Below, one piece after another: positions 35,862-45,682 of a stretch of DNA of 64,000 bases. The stretch comes from Citrobacter enshiensis. Its GTDB lineage: Bacteria > Pseudomonadota > Gammaproteobacteria > Enterobacterales > Enterobacteriaceae. The position numbers and the translations under genes were made by a program. How positions within the stretch are numbered: position 1 is the stretch's first letter; the number at the start of each line of letters is the position of its first letter. The stretch lies in NCBI RefSeq assembly GCF_029338175.1, contig NZ_CP119862.1, positions 3,658,001 to 3,722,000 of the forward strand, read 5' to 3'. The notes under the pieces are model-generated. The model saw nothing but the letters and a program-made list of their open reading frames with translations, was not told where the DNA came from and did no database searches.

Positions 35862-37403
35862 ATGTCACGCAGCGTTCGTCACTGGGTGATCTCACTGTTC
35901 ATTGTGTTGGCCTGGGGAACGGGCTGGTTGATGCTGTGGACGCTTGGATTTTATCTGACCCATAACGGTCAGCAGGCGGCGCTGTTTTTGCCGCACGGCG
36001 TCTATCTTGCGCTGCTGATCCTGCTGTCGCGCCGCTACTGGCCCGCTTTGGTGCTGCCACCGATACTGATGCTGCTCTGGCTACACAACGAGCAGTTGCT
36101 GAATGGGTATATTCTGCTGGCCGCACCGCTCATTAGTCTGATCCCCGCCAGCATTACTCAGACTTTCTGGCACCGGTTTCCCCTTTACTGGCAACGGCTA
36201 ACGCTGCTGCTAGCGGCGGTTACCGCGACCTCATTACTTAACACCGCCCTGCTTTCACCGTTTATGAAAATCCCGGCGATGCTGCCCGGCCTCGCCTCGT
36301 TTACCGGGGGCGTGCTGCTGACGCCGTTCGTTTATCTGATCTTCGAATTTTTGCGCCAGCAGCATCGCTATCATCTGCTGGGGCTGGATACGAGTAACCC
36401 TCCGCTGCGCACGTCGCTCATCATCTGGTGCAGCCTGTTCTTTATTATCGGTATCGGCACTCAAATGGTGCTATCGCCAGAAATTGAACGCCTGCTGCTG
36501 ATTGTTGTGTTTTTGCCCAACGTGGTCATGGCGTGGAAGTTTGGCTGGCAGGGCGGCGTGCTCTCCGGCCTGTTAGGAAGCATGATGATCACCATTGCCC
36601 GTCAGGTCGGCGTGGGATTCAGTAATCTCATTGAGCTGGAGATCTTCCTGGCAACTCAGGCGCTGCTCGGCATTGGTCTGGGAATTGCCATTAGCCGCCA
36701 ACAGCATCTGGCGCAAAACCTGCATCACTATCGTCAACGCCTTGAGGCCGAATTAGCAGCCCGACGGGCGTTGACTGAAAAACTGATCCACACCGAGGAA
36801 GACACGCGAAAAAACCTCGCGCGCGAACTGCACGACGAAATCGGCCAAAACATTACCGCCATTCAGATCCAGTCACAGCTGGTGAAACGGGCGCGCGATC
36901 CAGAGCAAACGCTGGCTGCCGCCGCTCAAATAAACGATCTTGCCCGACGTATTCATCACTCGACCCGCCAGTTGTTACGCCAGTTACGTCCGCCCGCCCT
37001 CGATGAGCTGTCGTTTAAAGAGGCGTTGCATCATCTGGTCAACGAATTTGCCTTTACCGAGCGCGGCATTACCTGCCGCTTTGATTACCAGATAGCGCAA
37101 CCGCCAGAGAGTGAAACGGTGCAATTCACCCTCTACCGCCTGTTACAAGAGCTACTGAATAACGTCTGTAAACATGCCGGTGCCAGCGAGATATCCATCG
37201 TGTTGCGCGAGCACAACGCACTCTTACATCTGGAAGTGAAAGATAACGGCGTGGGTATCATCTCAACAAAAATCCCCGGATTCGGTATTCAGGGAATGCG
37301 CGAACGCGTGAATGCGCTTGGCGGAGAATTGACGCTGGAATCGCAGCACGGCACGCGGGTAATTGTTAACTTGCCCACAGTTTTGCAACAAACCCCGTAT
37401 TAA
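35862..37403 (+). CDS. UhpB-like sensor histidine kinase
   Basis: 513 residues. The N-terminal 280 or so form 8-10 membrane segments of MASE1 type. Then come the HisKA_3 H-box LARELHDEIGQNITAIQIQ and a HATPase domain with LLQELLNNVCKHAGA, KDNGVGI and GFGIQGMRERV. This is the UhpB/NarX layout. The start codon directly follows the uhpA-like stop. In the E. coli Uhp system UhpB senses glucose 6-phosphate through UhpC. Confidence 0.9.
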   Translation: MSRSVRHWVISLFIVLAWGTGWLMLWTLGFYLTHNGQQAALFLPHGVYLALLILLSRRYWPALVLPPILMLLWLHNEQLLNGYILLAAPLISLIPASITQTFWHRFPLYWQRLTLLLAAVTATSLLNTALLSPFMKIPAMLPGLASFTGGVLLTPFVYLIFEFLRQQHRYHLLGLDTSNPPLRTSLIIWCSLFFIIGIGTQMVLSPEIERLLLIVVFLPNVVMAWKFGWQGGVLSGLLGSMMITIARQVGVGFSNLIELEIFLATQALLGIGLGIAISRQQHLAQNLHHYRQRLEAELAARRALTEKLIHTEEDTRKNLARELHDEIGQNITAIQIQSQLVKRARDPEQTLAAAAQINDLARRIHHSTRQLLRQLRPPALDELSFKEALHHLVNEFAFTERGITCRFDYQIAQPPESETVQFTLYRLLQELLNNVCKHAGASEISIVLREHNALLHLEVKDNGVGIISTKIPGFGIQGMRERVNALGGELTLESQHGTRVIVNLPTVLQQTPY

Positions 37404-37487
37404 CCAGGAAAAAGTCTTAGTCACTGCGGACTTTCTCTCATCCCCTTTGGTTTTCACTTTCCTATAGTCAGCGCAAACGGAGACGCC

Positions 37488-38792
37488 ATGCACGCACGCC
37501 CAGCTACTGAAACAGACCAACAATACCGGATGCTACGTCCCCGGTTGCTGATGTGCATGGTCATCGGGTACGCCGCGTTTTATCTGACGCGTAAAAGCGT
37601 GAACTACATACTCCCGGCGCTGCAAACGGATCTTGGACTGGATAAAGGCGATATCGGCCTGCTGGGGTCGCTGTTTTACCTGACCTACGGCCTGTCGAAA
37701 TTCACCGCCGGGCTATGGCACGACAGCCACGGGCAGCGCTGGTTTATGGGCGCAGGACTGTTCGCCACCGGACTGCTGAACGTGGTATTCGCCTTTGGCG
37801 AGTCACTGACGTTGCTGCTGGCGGTCTGGACGCTAAACGGATTTTTTCAGGGCTGGGGATGGCCGCCCTGCGCCCGCTTGCTCACCCACTGGTATTCGCG
37901 CAACGAACGCGGTTTCTGGTGGGGCTGCTGGAATATGTCGATCAACATTGGCGGGGCCATTATCCCGCTCATTAGCGCCTTCGCCGCCCATTCATGGGGC
38001 TGGCAGGCGGCGATGCTGACACCGGGGATCATCAGCATGGCATTAGGTATTTGGTTGACGCTGCAACTGAAAGGTACGCCCCAGGAAGAGGGATTACCAA
38101 CGGTAGGTGAATGGCGACATGACCCGCTGGAACTCCGTCAGCAGCAGCAAAGCCCGCCGATGGGGTTAGGGCAAATGTTACGCACCACAATGCTGAAGAA
38201 CCCGATGATCTGGCTGCTGGGCGTCTCTTACGTGCTGGTCTATCTGATTCGTATTGCGCTCAACGACTGGGGCAACATCTGGCTGACGGAAAGCCACGGC
38301 GTCAATCTGCTCAGCGCCAACGCGACGGTGATGCTGTTTGAAGTCGGCGGGTTGCTTGGCGCACTGTTCGCCGGATGGGGCTCAGATTTACTGTTCAGCG
38401 GCCAGCGGGCACCGATGATTTTGCTGTTCACGCTGGGGCTGATGGTCTCCGTCGCCGCGCTCTGGCTGGCGCCTGTGCATCACTACGCGCTGCTGGCGGT
38501 CTGTTTCTTTACGGTGGGCTTCTTTGTCTTTGGCCCGCAAATGTTGATTGGCCTCGCGGCTGTCGAATGCGGACACAAAGCGGCAGCAGGCTCCATCACC
38601 GGTTTTCTCGGCCTGTTTGCCTATCTGGGCGCCGCGTTGGCTGGCTGGCCTCTGTCGCAGGTGATTGAACACTATGGCTGGTCCGGGATGTTCAGTTTGC
38701 TCTCGGTCGCCGCCGTATTTATGGGTTTATTGCTGATGCCGCTATTGATGGCGGGTATTACAACCTCTCCCGGTCAAAGGATAAAACAATGA
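37488..38792 (+). CDS. UhpC-like MFS protein (sugar-phosphate receptor/transporter)
   Basis: 434-residue major facilitator protein of the organophosphate:phosphate antiporter family. N-terminal YAAFYLTRKSVNYILPALQ and FFQGWGWPPCARLLTHWYS are close to UhpC/UhpT/GlpT. By position behind a UhpAB pair it is most likely the membrane receptor that controls the kinase, though transport cannot be excluded. Ribosome site GGAG before the ATG. Its end overlaps the start of afuA by 4 bases. Confidence 0.88.
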   Translation: MHARPATETDQQYRMLRPRLLMCMVIGYAAFYLTRKSVNYILPALQTDLGLDKGDIGLLGSLFYLTYGLSKFTAGLWHDSHGQRWFMGAGLFATGLLNVVFAFGESLTLLLAVWTLNGFFQGWGWPPCARLLTHWYSRNERGFWWGCWNMSINIGGAIIPLISAFAAHSWGWQAAMLTPGIISMALGIWLTLQLKGTPQEEGLPTVGEWRHDPLELRQQQQSPPMGLGQMLRTTMLKNPMIWLLGVSYVLVYLIRIALNDWGNIWLTESHGVNLLSANATVMLFEVGGLLGALFAGWGSDLLFSGQRAPMILLFTLGLMVSVAALWLAPVHHYALLAVCFFTVGFFVFGPQMLIGLAAVECGHKAAAGSITGFLGLFAYLGAALAGWPLSQVIEHYGWSGMFSLLSVAAVFMGLLLMPLLMAGITTSPGQRIKQ

Positions 38793-39820
38793 AAAAAACG
38801 CTGGTCACTACCCTGATTGCTTCCGGCATTGCGCTGGCAACCTTAAGCGGTGCAGCACAGGCCAAGGGTCGCCTGGTGGTTTACTGCAGCGCCACCAACG
38901 AAATGTGTGAAGCGGAAACCAAAGCCTTCGGCGATAAATATGACGTGAAAACGTCGTTCATCCGTAACGGTTCTGGCAGCACGCTGGCGAAGGTCGATGC
39001 CGAGAAGAAAAACCCGCAGGCCGATGTCTGGTACGGCGGCACCCTCGATCCGCAGTCTCAGGCCGGTGAAATGGATCTTCTACAGCCTTACAAATCGCCG
39101 AATCTGGAGCAGGTAATGGAGAAATTCCGCGACCCGGCGAAAGTTAAAGGCAACTACTCTTCTGCGGTCTACGTCGGTATTCTCGGCTTTGGCGTTAACA
39201 CCCAGCGTCTGAAAGAGAAAAATCTGCCGGTGCCGAAGTGCTGGAAAGATCTGACCAAACCTGAATACAAAGGCGAGATTCAGATTGCCGATCCGCAAAG
39301 TTCCGGCACCGCTTACACCGCGCTGGCGACCTTCGCCCAACTGTGGGGCGAAGACCAGGCCTTTGATTACCTGAAACAACTGAACGCCAACGTCTCTCAG
39401 TACACCAAATCCGGGATTGCCCCGGCGCGTAACGCGGCGCGTGGTGAAACCGCCATCGGCATCGGTTTCCTGCACGACTATTCGCTGGAAAAAGAACAGG
39501 GCGCACCGCTGGAGCTGATCTCCCCGTGCGAAGGGACCGGCTATGAAATTGGCGGCGTCAGCATCCTGAAGGGCGCACGTAACCTCGACAACGCCAAACT
39601 GTTCGTCGACTGGGTGCTGTCGAAAGACGCACAGGAACTGGCATGGAAGAAAGGCAAGTCCTATCAGATCCTGACCAACACCACTGCTGAAACCTCACCG
39701 AACTCGCTGAAGCTCGATGACCTGAAACTGATCAACTACGACATGGATAAATACGGTTCTACAGATGTACGTAAAGCATTGATCAATAAATGGGTCAGCG
39801 AAGTGAAGATGGGTAAATAA
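38789..39820 (+). CDS. afuA: Hexose-phosphate-binding protein AfuA
   Basis: 343-residue periplasmic binding protein with a signal peptide ending near AAQAKG. Annotated by older similarity as ferric-iron binding, but the AfuA of C. rodentium and EHEC binds glucose 6-phosphate, fructose 6-phosphate and sedoheptulose 7-phosphate. Its location behind a Uhp-like sensor agrees with sugar-phosphate uptake. A BIME separates it from afuB. Confidence 0.88.
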   Translation: MKKTLVTTLIASGIALATLSGAAQAKGRLVVYCSATNEMCEAETKAFGDKYDVKTSFIRNGSGSTLAKVDAEKKNPQADVWYGGTLDPQSQAGEMDLLQPYKSPNLEQVMEKFRDPAKVKGNYSSAVYVGILGFGVNTQRLKEKNLPVPKCWKDLTKPEYKGEIQIADPQSSGTAYTALATFAQLWGEDQAFDYLKQLNANVSQYTKSGIAPARNAARGETAIGIGFLHDYSLEKEQGAPLELISPCEGTGYEIGGVSILKGARNLDNAKLFVDWVLSKDAQELAWKKGKSYQILTNTTAETSPNSLKLDDLKLINYDMDKYGSTDVRKALINKWVSEVKMGK

Positions 39821-39850
39821 GCATCACGATGACTTTCTCCAGGTAAGGTT

Positions 39851-39937
39851 ACGTAGGCCGGATTAGGCAACGCCGCCATCCGGCAATTATCGTCACCCTG
39901 AATGCCGGATGGCGCCTACGCTTATCCGGCCTACGTC
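39851..39937. repeat. BIME between afuA and afuB
   Basis: Two head-to-head REP units: GTAGGCCGGATTAGGCAACG with GCCGCCATCCGGCAA, then GCCGGATGGCGCCTACG with TTATCCGGCCTACG. They lie inside an operon between the binding-protein gene and the permease gene. Confidence 0.85.
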
Positions 39938-39959
39938 AGGATTGAGCACCGGAAAACGT

Positions 39960-42038
39960 ATGTCACACACACTTGCACTCCATCCCGTGAAAAAACGGGA
40001 TGCGATATTCCTTTGGGTTTTGCTGGGCTGGCTGGCGTTTGCCCTGCTGCCAAGCTGGAGCCTCGATTACGGCCTGCTGGAATCCACGGGCGATGAAATT
40101 CTTGAGTCCTACGGCTGGTCTCAGTTCAATATCAGCTGGTTATGGTATCTGCTGCCGAGTCTGCTGCTGGTACGCCCGTTCCAGGAGGCGAAACGCGAAC
40201 AGCGTAGCCGCCATTACCTTGACGCGGGCTGGGCGCTACTGTGCATGGCGTTTATCGTCATCAGCGCCACCATTGAAGGGCGCGGTTTAGGCTATGCGAC
40301 TATCGTGCTGTTTGTCGCGCTGGGCGCGATCATGACGCTGGCGCTGACCCGCCTCGAATGGCTGGGCGGCGACCGTTTTGTGATCGGTTCACTGGTCGCC
40401 ATCGTGGCACTAATCGGCGTCTTTATCGTCTGGCCGAGCATCGCCATTTTTATCCCGATGTTCACCAACGACGCAGGCGAATTCGCCCCGCTGGCGTTTA
40501 TGACCGTGCTGTCGCAGGCGCATATTATTCAGGTGATCCTCAACTCCATCGCCCTGTCGATTGCGGTGGGCGTAGGGTGTACCTTCTTCGGGCTGGTGCT
40601 GGCGATCTACACCACCCGCATCGCCAAACGCAGCGCCATTATCGGGCGCATCTTCTCCATTTTGCCGATCGTCACGCCGCCGTTTGTGGTCGGGTTAGGC
40701 GTCACGCTGATGATGGGCCGCTCCGGCTATGTCACCGAGCTGATGGTCGACTGGTTCGGCTTAACCAATACCAACTGGCTGTACGGTTTTACCGGAATCT
40801 GGCTGGCACAGGTGCTGGCGTTCACCCCGATGGCCTTTATGATCCTCGACGGGGCGATCAAAACCATTCATCCCTCGCTCGAAGAGGCGTCATACACTCT
40901 GCGCGCCAGCCGCTGGCAGACCTTTAACGGCGTCTTTGTTCCGCTGCTGAAACCGGCGCTGGCGAACGCGTTTTTGATCGTGATCGTCCAGTCGCTGGCC
41001 GATTTCAGTAACCCGCTGGTGCTCGGCGGTAACTTCGACGTATTAGCGACGCAAATCTACTTCTACATCACCGGCTCGCAGCTCGATTATCAGGCTGCCA
41101 GCACCCTCGGCGCGTTCCTGCTGCTGTTCTCACTGCTGGTGTTCTGCATCCAGTACATGTGGATCGGCAAACGTTCTTACGTCACCGTTTCTGGTAAGTC
41201 CTACCGTGGCGACGTGCAGCCGCTGCCGGTGACGCTGGTGTGGAGCGTGATCGCCATTCTGGCGGTGTGGGTAGCCTTTAACGCCCTGCTCTACGGCAGC
41301 ATTTTCTACGGCAGTTTCACCGTCAACTGGGGCGTGGACTACACCCTGACGCTGGATAACTTCATCAAGCTGTTCGGCCAGGGGATGAGCGACGGGGCGT
41401 GGCCTTCACTGCTTGATACCCTGCTCTACGCCGGCATCGCCGCGCCGATCACCGCCGCCTTCGGTTTGCTGATCGCCTGGGTGGTGGTACGCCAGCAGTT
41501 CAAAGGTAAAAAGACCATTGAGTTCACCACCATGCTGTGCTTTGCCGTACCGGGTACCGTGGCGGGCGTCTCGTATATTCTCGCCTTTAACAGCGCCCCG
41601 GTTTACCTCACCGGAACGGCGGCGATAGTGATTATCTCAATGGTGATGCGTAACGTACCGGTCGGCATCCGTGCCGGGATCGCTGGCCTCGGTCAGATCG
41701 ACAAATCACTCGATGAAGCCTCCCTCAGCCTGCGCGCCGGGAGCTTACGCACCATTACGCACATTCTGCTACCGCTGCTGCGCCCGGCGATCCTTTCGGC
41801 GCTGATCTACAGTTTCGTACGCGCCATTACCACCGTCAGCGCTATTGTCTTTCTCGTCACGCCGGACACCCGCGTGGCAACGGCCTACATCCTGAACCGC
41901 GTGGAAGACGGCGAATACGGGGTGGCGATCGCCTACGGCTCGATTCTGATCGTGGTGATGCTGGCGATTATTTTCCTCTTTGACTGGCTGATCGGGGAAG
42001 CTCGAATCTCCCGTTCAAAAGCCAAAAACCAGGCGTAA
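39960..42038 (+). CDS. afuB: Sugar-phosphate ABC transporter permease AfuB (double domain)
   Basis: 692 residues from the ATG at 39960; the frame opens 17 codons earlier, inside the REP DNA. A fused permease with two halves, each carrying an EAA loop: [16 protein letters not shown] and [16 protein letters not shown]. About twelve membrane segments plus an N-terminal extension. The stop codon shares its final A with an ATG at 42038, while afuC probably starts at 42050. Confidence 0.88.
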   Translation: MSHTLALHPVKKRDAIFLWVLLGWLAFALLPSWSLDYGLLESTGDEILESYGWSQFNISWLWYLLPSLLLVRPFQEAKREQRSRHYLDAGWALLCMAFIVISATIEGRGLGYATIVLFVALGAIMTLALTRLEWLGGDRFVIGSLVAIVALIGVFIVWPSIAIFIPMFTNDAGEFAPLAFMTVLSQAHIIQVILNSIALSIAVGVGCTFFGLVLAIYTTRIAKRSAIIGRIFSILPIVTPPFVVGLGVTLMMGRSGYVTELMVDWFGLTNTNWLYGFTGIWLAQVLAFTPMAFMILDGAIKTIHPSLEEASYTLRASRWQTFNGVFVPLLKPALANAFLIVIVQSLADFSNPLVLGGNFDVLATQIYFYITGSQLDYQAASTLGAFLLLFSLLVFCIQYMWIGKRSYVTVSGKSYRGDVQPLPVTLVWSVIAILAVWVAFNALLYGSIFYGSFTVNWGVDYTLTLDNFIKLFGQGMSDGAWPSLLDTLLYAGIAAPITAAFGLLIAWVVVRQQFKGKKTIEFTTMLCFAVPGTVAGVSYILAFNSAPVYLTGTAAIVIISMVMRNVPVGIRAGIAGLGQIDKSLDEASLSLRAGSLRTITHILLPLLRPAILSALIYSFVRAITTVSAIVFLVTPDTRVATAYILNRVEDGEYGVAIAYGSILIVVMLAIIFLFDWLIGEARISRSKAKNQA

Positions 42039-42049
42039 TGGAGCGCACT

Positions 42050-43096
42050 ATGAGTCAGAAAAATTTTGTTGAACTGCGCAACGTCACCAAACGTTTCGGT
42101 AACAACACGGTTATCGACAATATCAATCTCACCATCCCGCAGGGGCAAATGGTGACGCTGCTCGGCCCTTCTGGCTGCGGGAAGACCACCATTCTGCGTC
42201 TGGTCGCCGGGCTGGAGAAGCCGAGCGAAGGGCAGATTTTTATTGATGGCGAAGACGTCACCCATCGCTCTATTCAGCAGCGCGATATCTGCATGGTGTT
42301 TCAGTCTTATGCCCTGTTTCCGCATATGTCGTTGGGCGAAAACGTCGGCTATGGTCTGAAGATGCTCGGCGTATCACGCAGCGAAGTGAAAGCACGCGTC
42401 AAAGAGGCGCTGGCGATGGTGGATCTGGAAGGATTCGAAGACCGCTATGTTGATCAGATCTCCGGCGGTCAGCAGCAGCGCGTGGCGCTGGCCCGCGCGT
42501 TGATCCTCAAACCAAAAGTGCTGCTGTTTGATGAACCGCTGAGTAACCTCGACGCCAACCTGCGCCGCAGCATGCGCGATAAAATCCGCGAGCTGCAAAA
42601 GCAGTTTGATATCACCTCGCTGTATGTGACCCACGATCAGAGCGAGGCCTTCGCGGTGTCCGATACCGTGCTGGTGATGAACAAAGGGCATATCATGCAG
42701 ATAGGCTCGCCACAGGATCTCTATCGCCAGCCTGCGTCGCGCTTTATGGCGAGCTTTATGGGCGACGCCAACCTGTTCCCGGCCACCTTCAGTCAGGAGT
42801 TTGTTGATATCTACGGTTATCGCCTGCCGAGGGCGCTGCATTTTGCCAGTCAGGGAGAAGGTACAGTCGGCGTACGCCCGGAAGCGATTACCTTAAGCGA
42901 TCGCGGCGAAGAGTGTCAGCGCTGTGTGATTCAGCATGTAGCCTATATGGGACCGCAGTATGAGGTGACGGTAGAGTGGCACGGGCAGGAGATCTTATTG
43001 CAGGTTAACGCCACTCGCCTGCAACCGGACGTCGGCGAGCACTACTATCTCGAAATCCACCCGTACGGGATGTTCGTACTGGCAGATGCGGCGTGA
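42050..43096 (+). CDS. afuC: Sugar-phosphate ABC transporter ATPase AfuC
   Basis: 348 residues from the ATG at 42050 ([11 protein letters not shown]), which has GGAG at 42041-42044; an upstream ATG at 42038 would add four residues. Walker [10 protein letters not shown], signature [15 protein letters not shown], Walker [12 protein letters not shown] and switch THDQSEA are intact; the C-terminus is a TOBE-like domain. Energises AfuB. In K-12 only remnants of afuBC exist, also beside mmuM. Confidence 0.9.
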   Translation: MSQKNFVELRNVTKRFGNNTVIDNINLTIPQGQMVTLLGPSGCGKTTILRLVAGLEKPSEGQIFIDGEDVTHRSIQQRDICMVFQSYALFPHMSLGENVGYGLKMLGVSRSEVKARVKEALAMVDLEGFEDRYVDQISGGQQQRVALARALILKPKVLLFDEPLSNLDANLRRSMRDKIRELQKQFDITSLYVTHDQSEAFAVSDTVLVMNKGHIMQIGSPQDLYRQPASRFMASFMGDANLFPATFSQEFVDIYGYRLPRALHFASQGEGTVGVRPEAITLSDRGEECQRCVIQHVAYMGPQYEVTVEWHGQEILLQVNATRLQPDVGEHYYLEIHPYGMFVLADAA

Positions 43097-43097
43097 T

Positions 43098-43247
43098 GTT
43101 GTGCCGGGTGACGCTAAGCTTACCCGGCCTACATTTCTTGCCCGATAAGTGATGTTTTCGCAGGCCTGATACATTTGTAGGCCTGATAAGCGAAGCGCCA
43201 TCAGACAATCAATGCCCGATGGCGGCTAACGCCTTACCGGCCCTACC
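43098..43247. repeat. REP/BIME cluster between afuC and mmuM
   Basis: Several REP-like units: GCCGGGTGACGCTAAGCTTA with CCCGGCCTAC, then TGTAGGCCTGATAAGCGAAG with GCGCCATCAGAC, and CCGATGGCGGCTAACGCC with TTACCGGCCCTAC. They separate two converging genes. Confidence 0.75.
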
Positions 43248-43248
43248 G

Positions 43249-44181
43249 TCAGCTTCGCGTTTTTAAAGCGGCAATATCCTCTGGCGTGGTGCGACAACAC
43301 CCGCCAATCAACCGCGCCCCCGCCGCCAACCACTGCGGCAGGTAATCCGCCAACCGTGCGCCGCTTTCGCCGTGCTGATGCCAGCTTTTGCTCACCGCGT
43401 CGTAATGCTCGCCCGAGTTCGGATAAACCACCAGCGGCAGCGCCGTCAGCCCCTGAAAATGCTGCAACGCGGCGGTGGTATTTTCCAGCGCAATGCAGTT
43501 GACGCCAATCGCCACCACCTGTGGGAAATGGCTGAGGAACGCGACCACCTCGCGCAGCGGCGTGCCGTCGCTCAGATGCTCGCTGTCGCGCAGGGTGAAA
43601 GAGAACCACGCACGGGCGCGCGGCCAGGCCTTCAACAGTTCTGCCAGCGCTTTGATCTCGACAAAATTCGGCATCGTTTCGCAGGCCAACAGATCGGCAC
43701 CTGCGTCAAGCAACGCTTCCACGCGTGGGCGATGGAATGCCTGAAACTCTTCGCGGCTACGCAGGTAATCGCCACGGTATTCAGAACCATTGGCAAGAAA
43801 CGCGCCGTAGGGCCCCACGGAGCCTGCCACCAGCAGCGTGCCCGCCTGCGGGTTTTCCGCCAGATATGCTTCCCGCGCTTTACGCGCCAGTTCAACGCTC
43901 TTTCCGATGAGCGCTTTTGATTGCGCCTCATCGAGGCCGCGCGCTGCTAAACCTGCTGGTGTAGCCTGATAGCTGGCGGTAATGGCACACTGCGCGCCCG
44001 CGCGATAGTAGTCCAGGTGAACCTCGCGGATCACTTCCGGGTTTTCCACCAACACTTTGGCGGACCAGAGCCTGTCCGCTAACGTACAGCCACGCGCTTC
44101 CAGTTCCGTTGCCAGCGCCCCATCCAGCAACAGGAAATCTTGCTTTTCGAGGATGGCGTTCAACGGATTATGCTGCGACAT
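43249..44181 (-). CDS. mmuM: Homocysteine S-methyltransferase MmuM
   Basis: Makes methionine from homocysteine with S-methylmethionine as methyl donor. 310 residues. Zinc-site cysteines are in AIGVNCIAL and the C-terminal GGCCRTTPEDI. The partner permease gene mmuP, which precedes mmuM in E. coli, is not present upstream here: the 300-bp gap to kptA has no permease sequence. Confidence 0.95.
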   Translation of the reverse strand: MSQHNPLNAILEKQDFLLLDGALATELEARGCTLADRLWSAKVLVENPEVIREVHLDYYRAGAQCAITASYQATPAGLAARGLDEAQSKALIGKSVELARKAREAYLAENPQAGTLLVAGSVGPYGAFLANGSEYRGDYLRSREEFQAFHRPRVEALLDAGADLLACETMPNFVEIKALAELLKAWPRARAWFSFTLRDSEHLSDGTPLREVVAFLSHFPQVVAIGVNCIALENTTAALQHFQGLTALPLVVYPNSGEHYDAVSKSWHQHGESGARLADYLPQWLAAGARLIGGCCRTTPEDIAALKTRS

Positions 44182-44479
44182 GTTGTGGCTCCTGTAGGGA
44201 TTTTCGAAATTAATAAGCAGAAAATCACCCTATCACAATGACGCAAACGATAACCTGTACCATCGCCCATTTTTAACGCCCGTTCAAACCGGTTGCTGAT
44301 GCCACACCCTAAGGGCTGGCGCTTGTCAGAGCGTAAGACGTAATGATTAGAAACAAAAAGGTGCGCCACCGGAGTGCCCCGGAATCCCGTCACCTTTATC
44401 GTCGGCTGGCCCCTCTCAGTGGTAGAGTAAAGTGTATTCATAGCAACCGGCATTGGCTGGCGTACGGACACAGGAATTA

Positions 44480-45034
44480 ATGCGCATGGGAAAATCATTC
44501 ACCGAAGTCAGCAAATTTTTAAGCTATGTCTTACGGCATCAGCCTGACGCGATCGGTCTGGAATTAGACAGCGAAGGATGGGCCGACATCGACATCCTGA
44601 TTCGCTGCGCGGCCCAGGGAAATAAGCCTCTCGATCGGCAACTGATTCAGTCCATTGTCGAAACCAGCGATAAAAAACGGTTTGCCCTCTCTGCGGATGG
44701 ACAACGGATACGCGCGGTTCAGGGCCATTCATCCCAACACGTTGATATCCAGTTTGTCGAAAAAATTCCGCCTGCATTGTTATTTCATGGCACAGCAACG
44801 CGATTTGTCGACGCCATTCATCAACAGGGACTCATCGCCGGTTCCAGGCAGTATGTCCATTTATCCGCCGATGAAGCGACGGCCACGGCAGTTGGCAAGC
44901 GACACGGAAAACCGGTGGTATTGAAGATTGATGCGCGCTTGATGCACGAGAAAGGGATTACATTTTATCAGGCAGATAATGGCGTCTGGTTGACCAAAAC
45001 GGTGCCGGTAAGTTTTATTTTCTGGGAGGCGTAA
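44480..45034 (+). CDS. kptA: RNA 2'-phosphotransferase KptA
   Basis: Tpt1/KptA family enzyme that moves an internal RNA 2'-phosphate to NAD. 184 residues from the ATG at 44480; another ATG two codons later has better spacing to AGGA at 44472-44475. Family motifs are [28 protein letters not shown] and [11 protein letters not shown]. Its bacterial substrate is not known. Convergent with the cold-shock-domain gene. Confidence 0.93.
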   Translation: MRMGKSFTEVSKFLSYVLRHQPDAIGLELDSEGWADIDILIRCAAQGNKPLDRQLIQSIVETSDKKRFALSADGQRIRAVQGHSSQHVDIQFVEKIPPALLFHGTATRFVDAIHQQGLIAGSRQYVHLSADEATATAVGKRHGKPVVLKIDARLMHEKGITFYQADNGVWLTKTVPVSFIFWEA

Positions 45035-45037
45035 GCG

Positions 45038-45078
45038 GTGCCGAAATTCTGCTTATCTGAGCCACAGAATTTCGGCAC
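45038..45078. terminator. Perfect inverted repeat between convergent genes
   Basis: GTGCCGAAATTCTG (45038-45051) and CAGAATTTCGGCAC (45065-45078) form a perfect 14-bp stem with a 13-base loop, four bases after the kptA stop. No T-tract follows on either strand, so termination is likely but unproven. Confidence 0.5.
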
Positions 45079-45096
45079 GGGTCAGTCCGAATGATT

Positions 45097-45579
45097 TCAG
45101 ATCTTGAGCATTTTTACCGTGGCCTCGATGTCTATCTCATCTTCCGAGAAGATTAACGTCGTGCCCTGGAAGGTGGTGATTGCCAGTTTTTTCACCGAGC
45201 GCATTTCGCCAGGCTTCGCGTCTGTTTTGGGTCTGATATTGCTCATCAGGATCCCCACCGACAGCACCGCATTCTCTTTATCAATGCCGGTATCGACAGG
45301 GACTTCTTCGCTGTACACCAGGAAAGACTTGATCGAGGTGAGCTTAAGGCGCTCGCCCGCAATATAAATATGTTTGCTTTCCGGGACGACTTTCACCGCA
45401 TACGCGGACAAGCCCTTGTTGTTGGTGGTCGGTTCGAAGGTCACCGCCGCATCTTTCTTGATAAGCTCCGGATTGGCGACCTTAATCACATGAAAATAAC
45501 GGTTATCACCGTTTTCATCTTTGATAAATCCAAAGCCTTTATCTTTAAACCACGTTGTGATCGTTCCGTTCATCGCCAT
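45097..45579 (-). CDS. Cold-shock-domain protein with unassigned C-terminal part
   Basis: 160 residues. The first 65 or so form a cold-shock domain: GTITTWFKDKGFGFIKDENG carries the RNP1-like KGFGFI, followed by RYFHV. The remaining 95 residues have no motif I recognise; they are rich in beta-prone stretches. A second ATG two codons in (45573) is an alternative start. Function unknown; nucleic-acid binding is the reasonable inference. Confidence 0.8.
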   Translation of the reverse strand: MAMNGTITTWFKDKGFGFIKDENGDNRYFHVIKVANPELIKKDAAVTFEPTTNNKGLSAYAVKVVPESKHIYIAGERLKLTSIKSFLVYSEEVPVDTGIDKENAVLSVGILMSNIRPKTDAKPGEMRSVKKLAITTFQGTTLIFSEDEIDIEATVKMLKI

Positions 45580-45682
45580 TACCGCCTGATTAATCGTTTA
45601 TCTACTCAGTTTTGCAGCGCGCAGTGTAAAGCACAATGCCTGCACAGACTATGCCTTTGGCTTAAGTCTGGATGATCGTTGT

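Noticed and set aside
38789-43096. Ferric iron transporter (FbpABC) annotation
   Set aside because: The family similarity exists, but the Uhp-like regulators and the published AfuABC function favour sugar phosphates.
44160-44498. Minus-strand frame with TGFRGTPVAHLFVSNH
   Set aside because: I have an impression of similar short phage-associated frames, but it overlaps both mmuM and kptA and I cannot support a gene.
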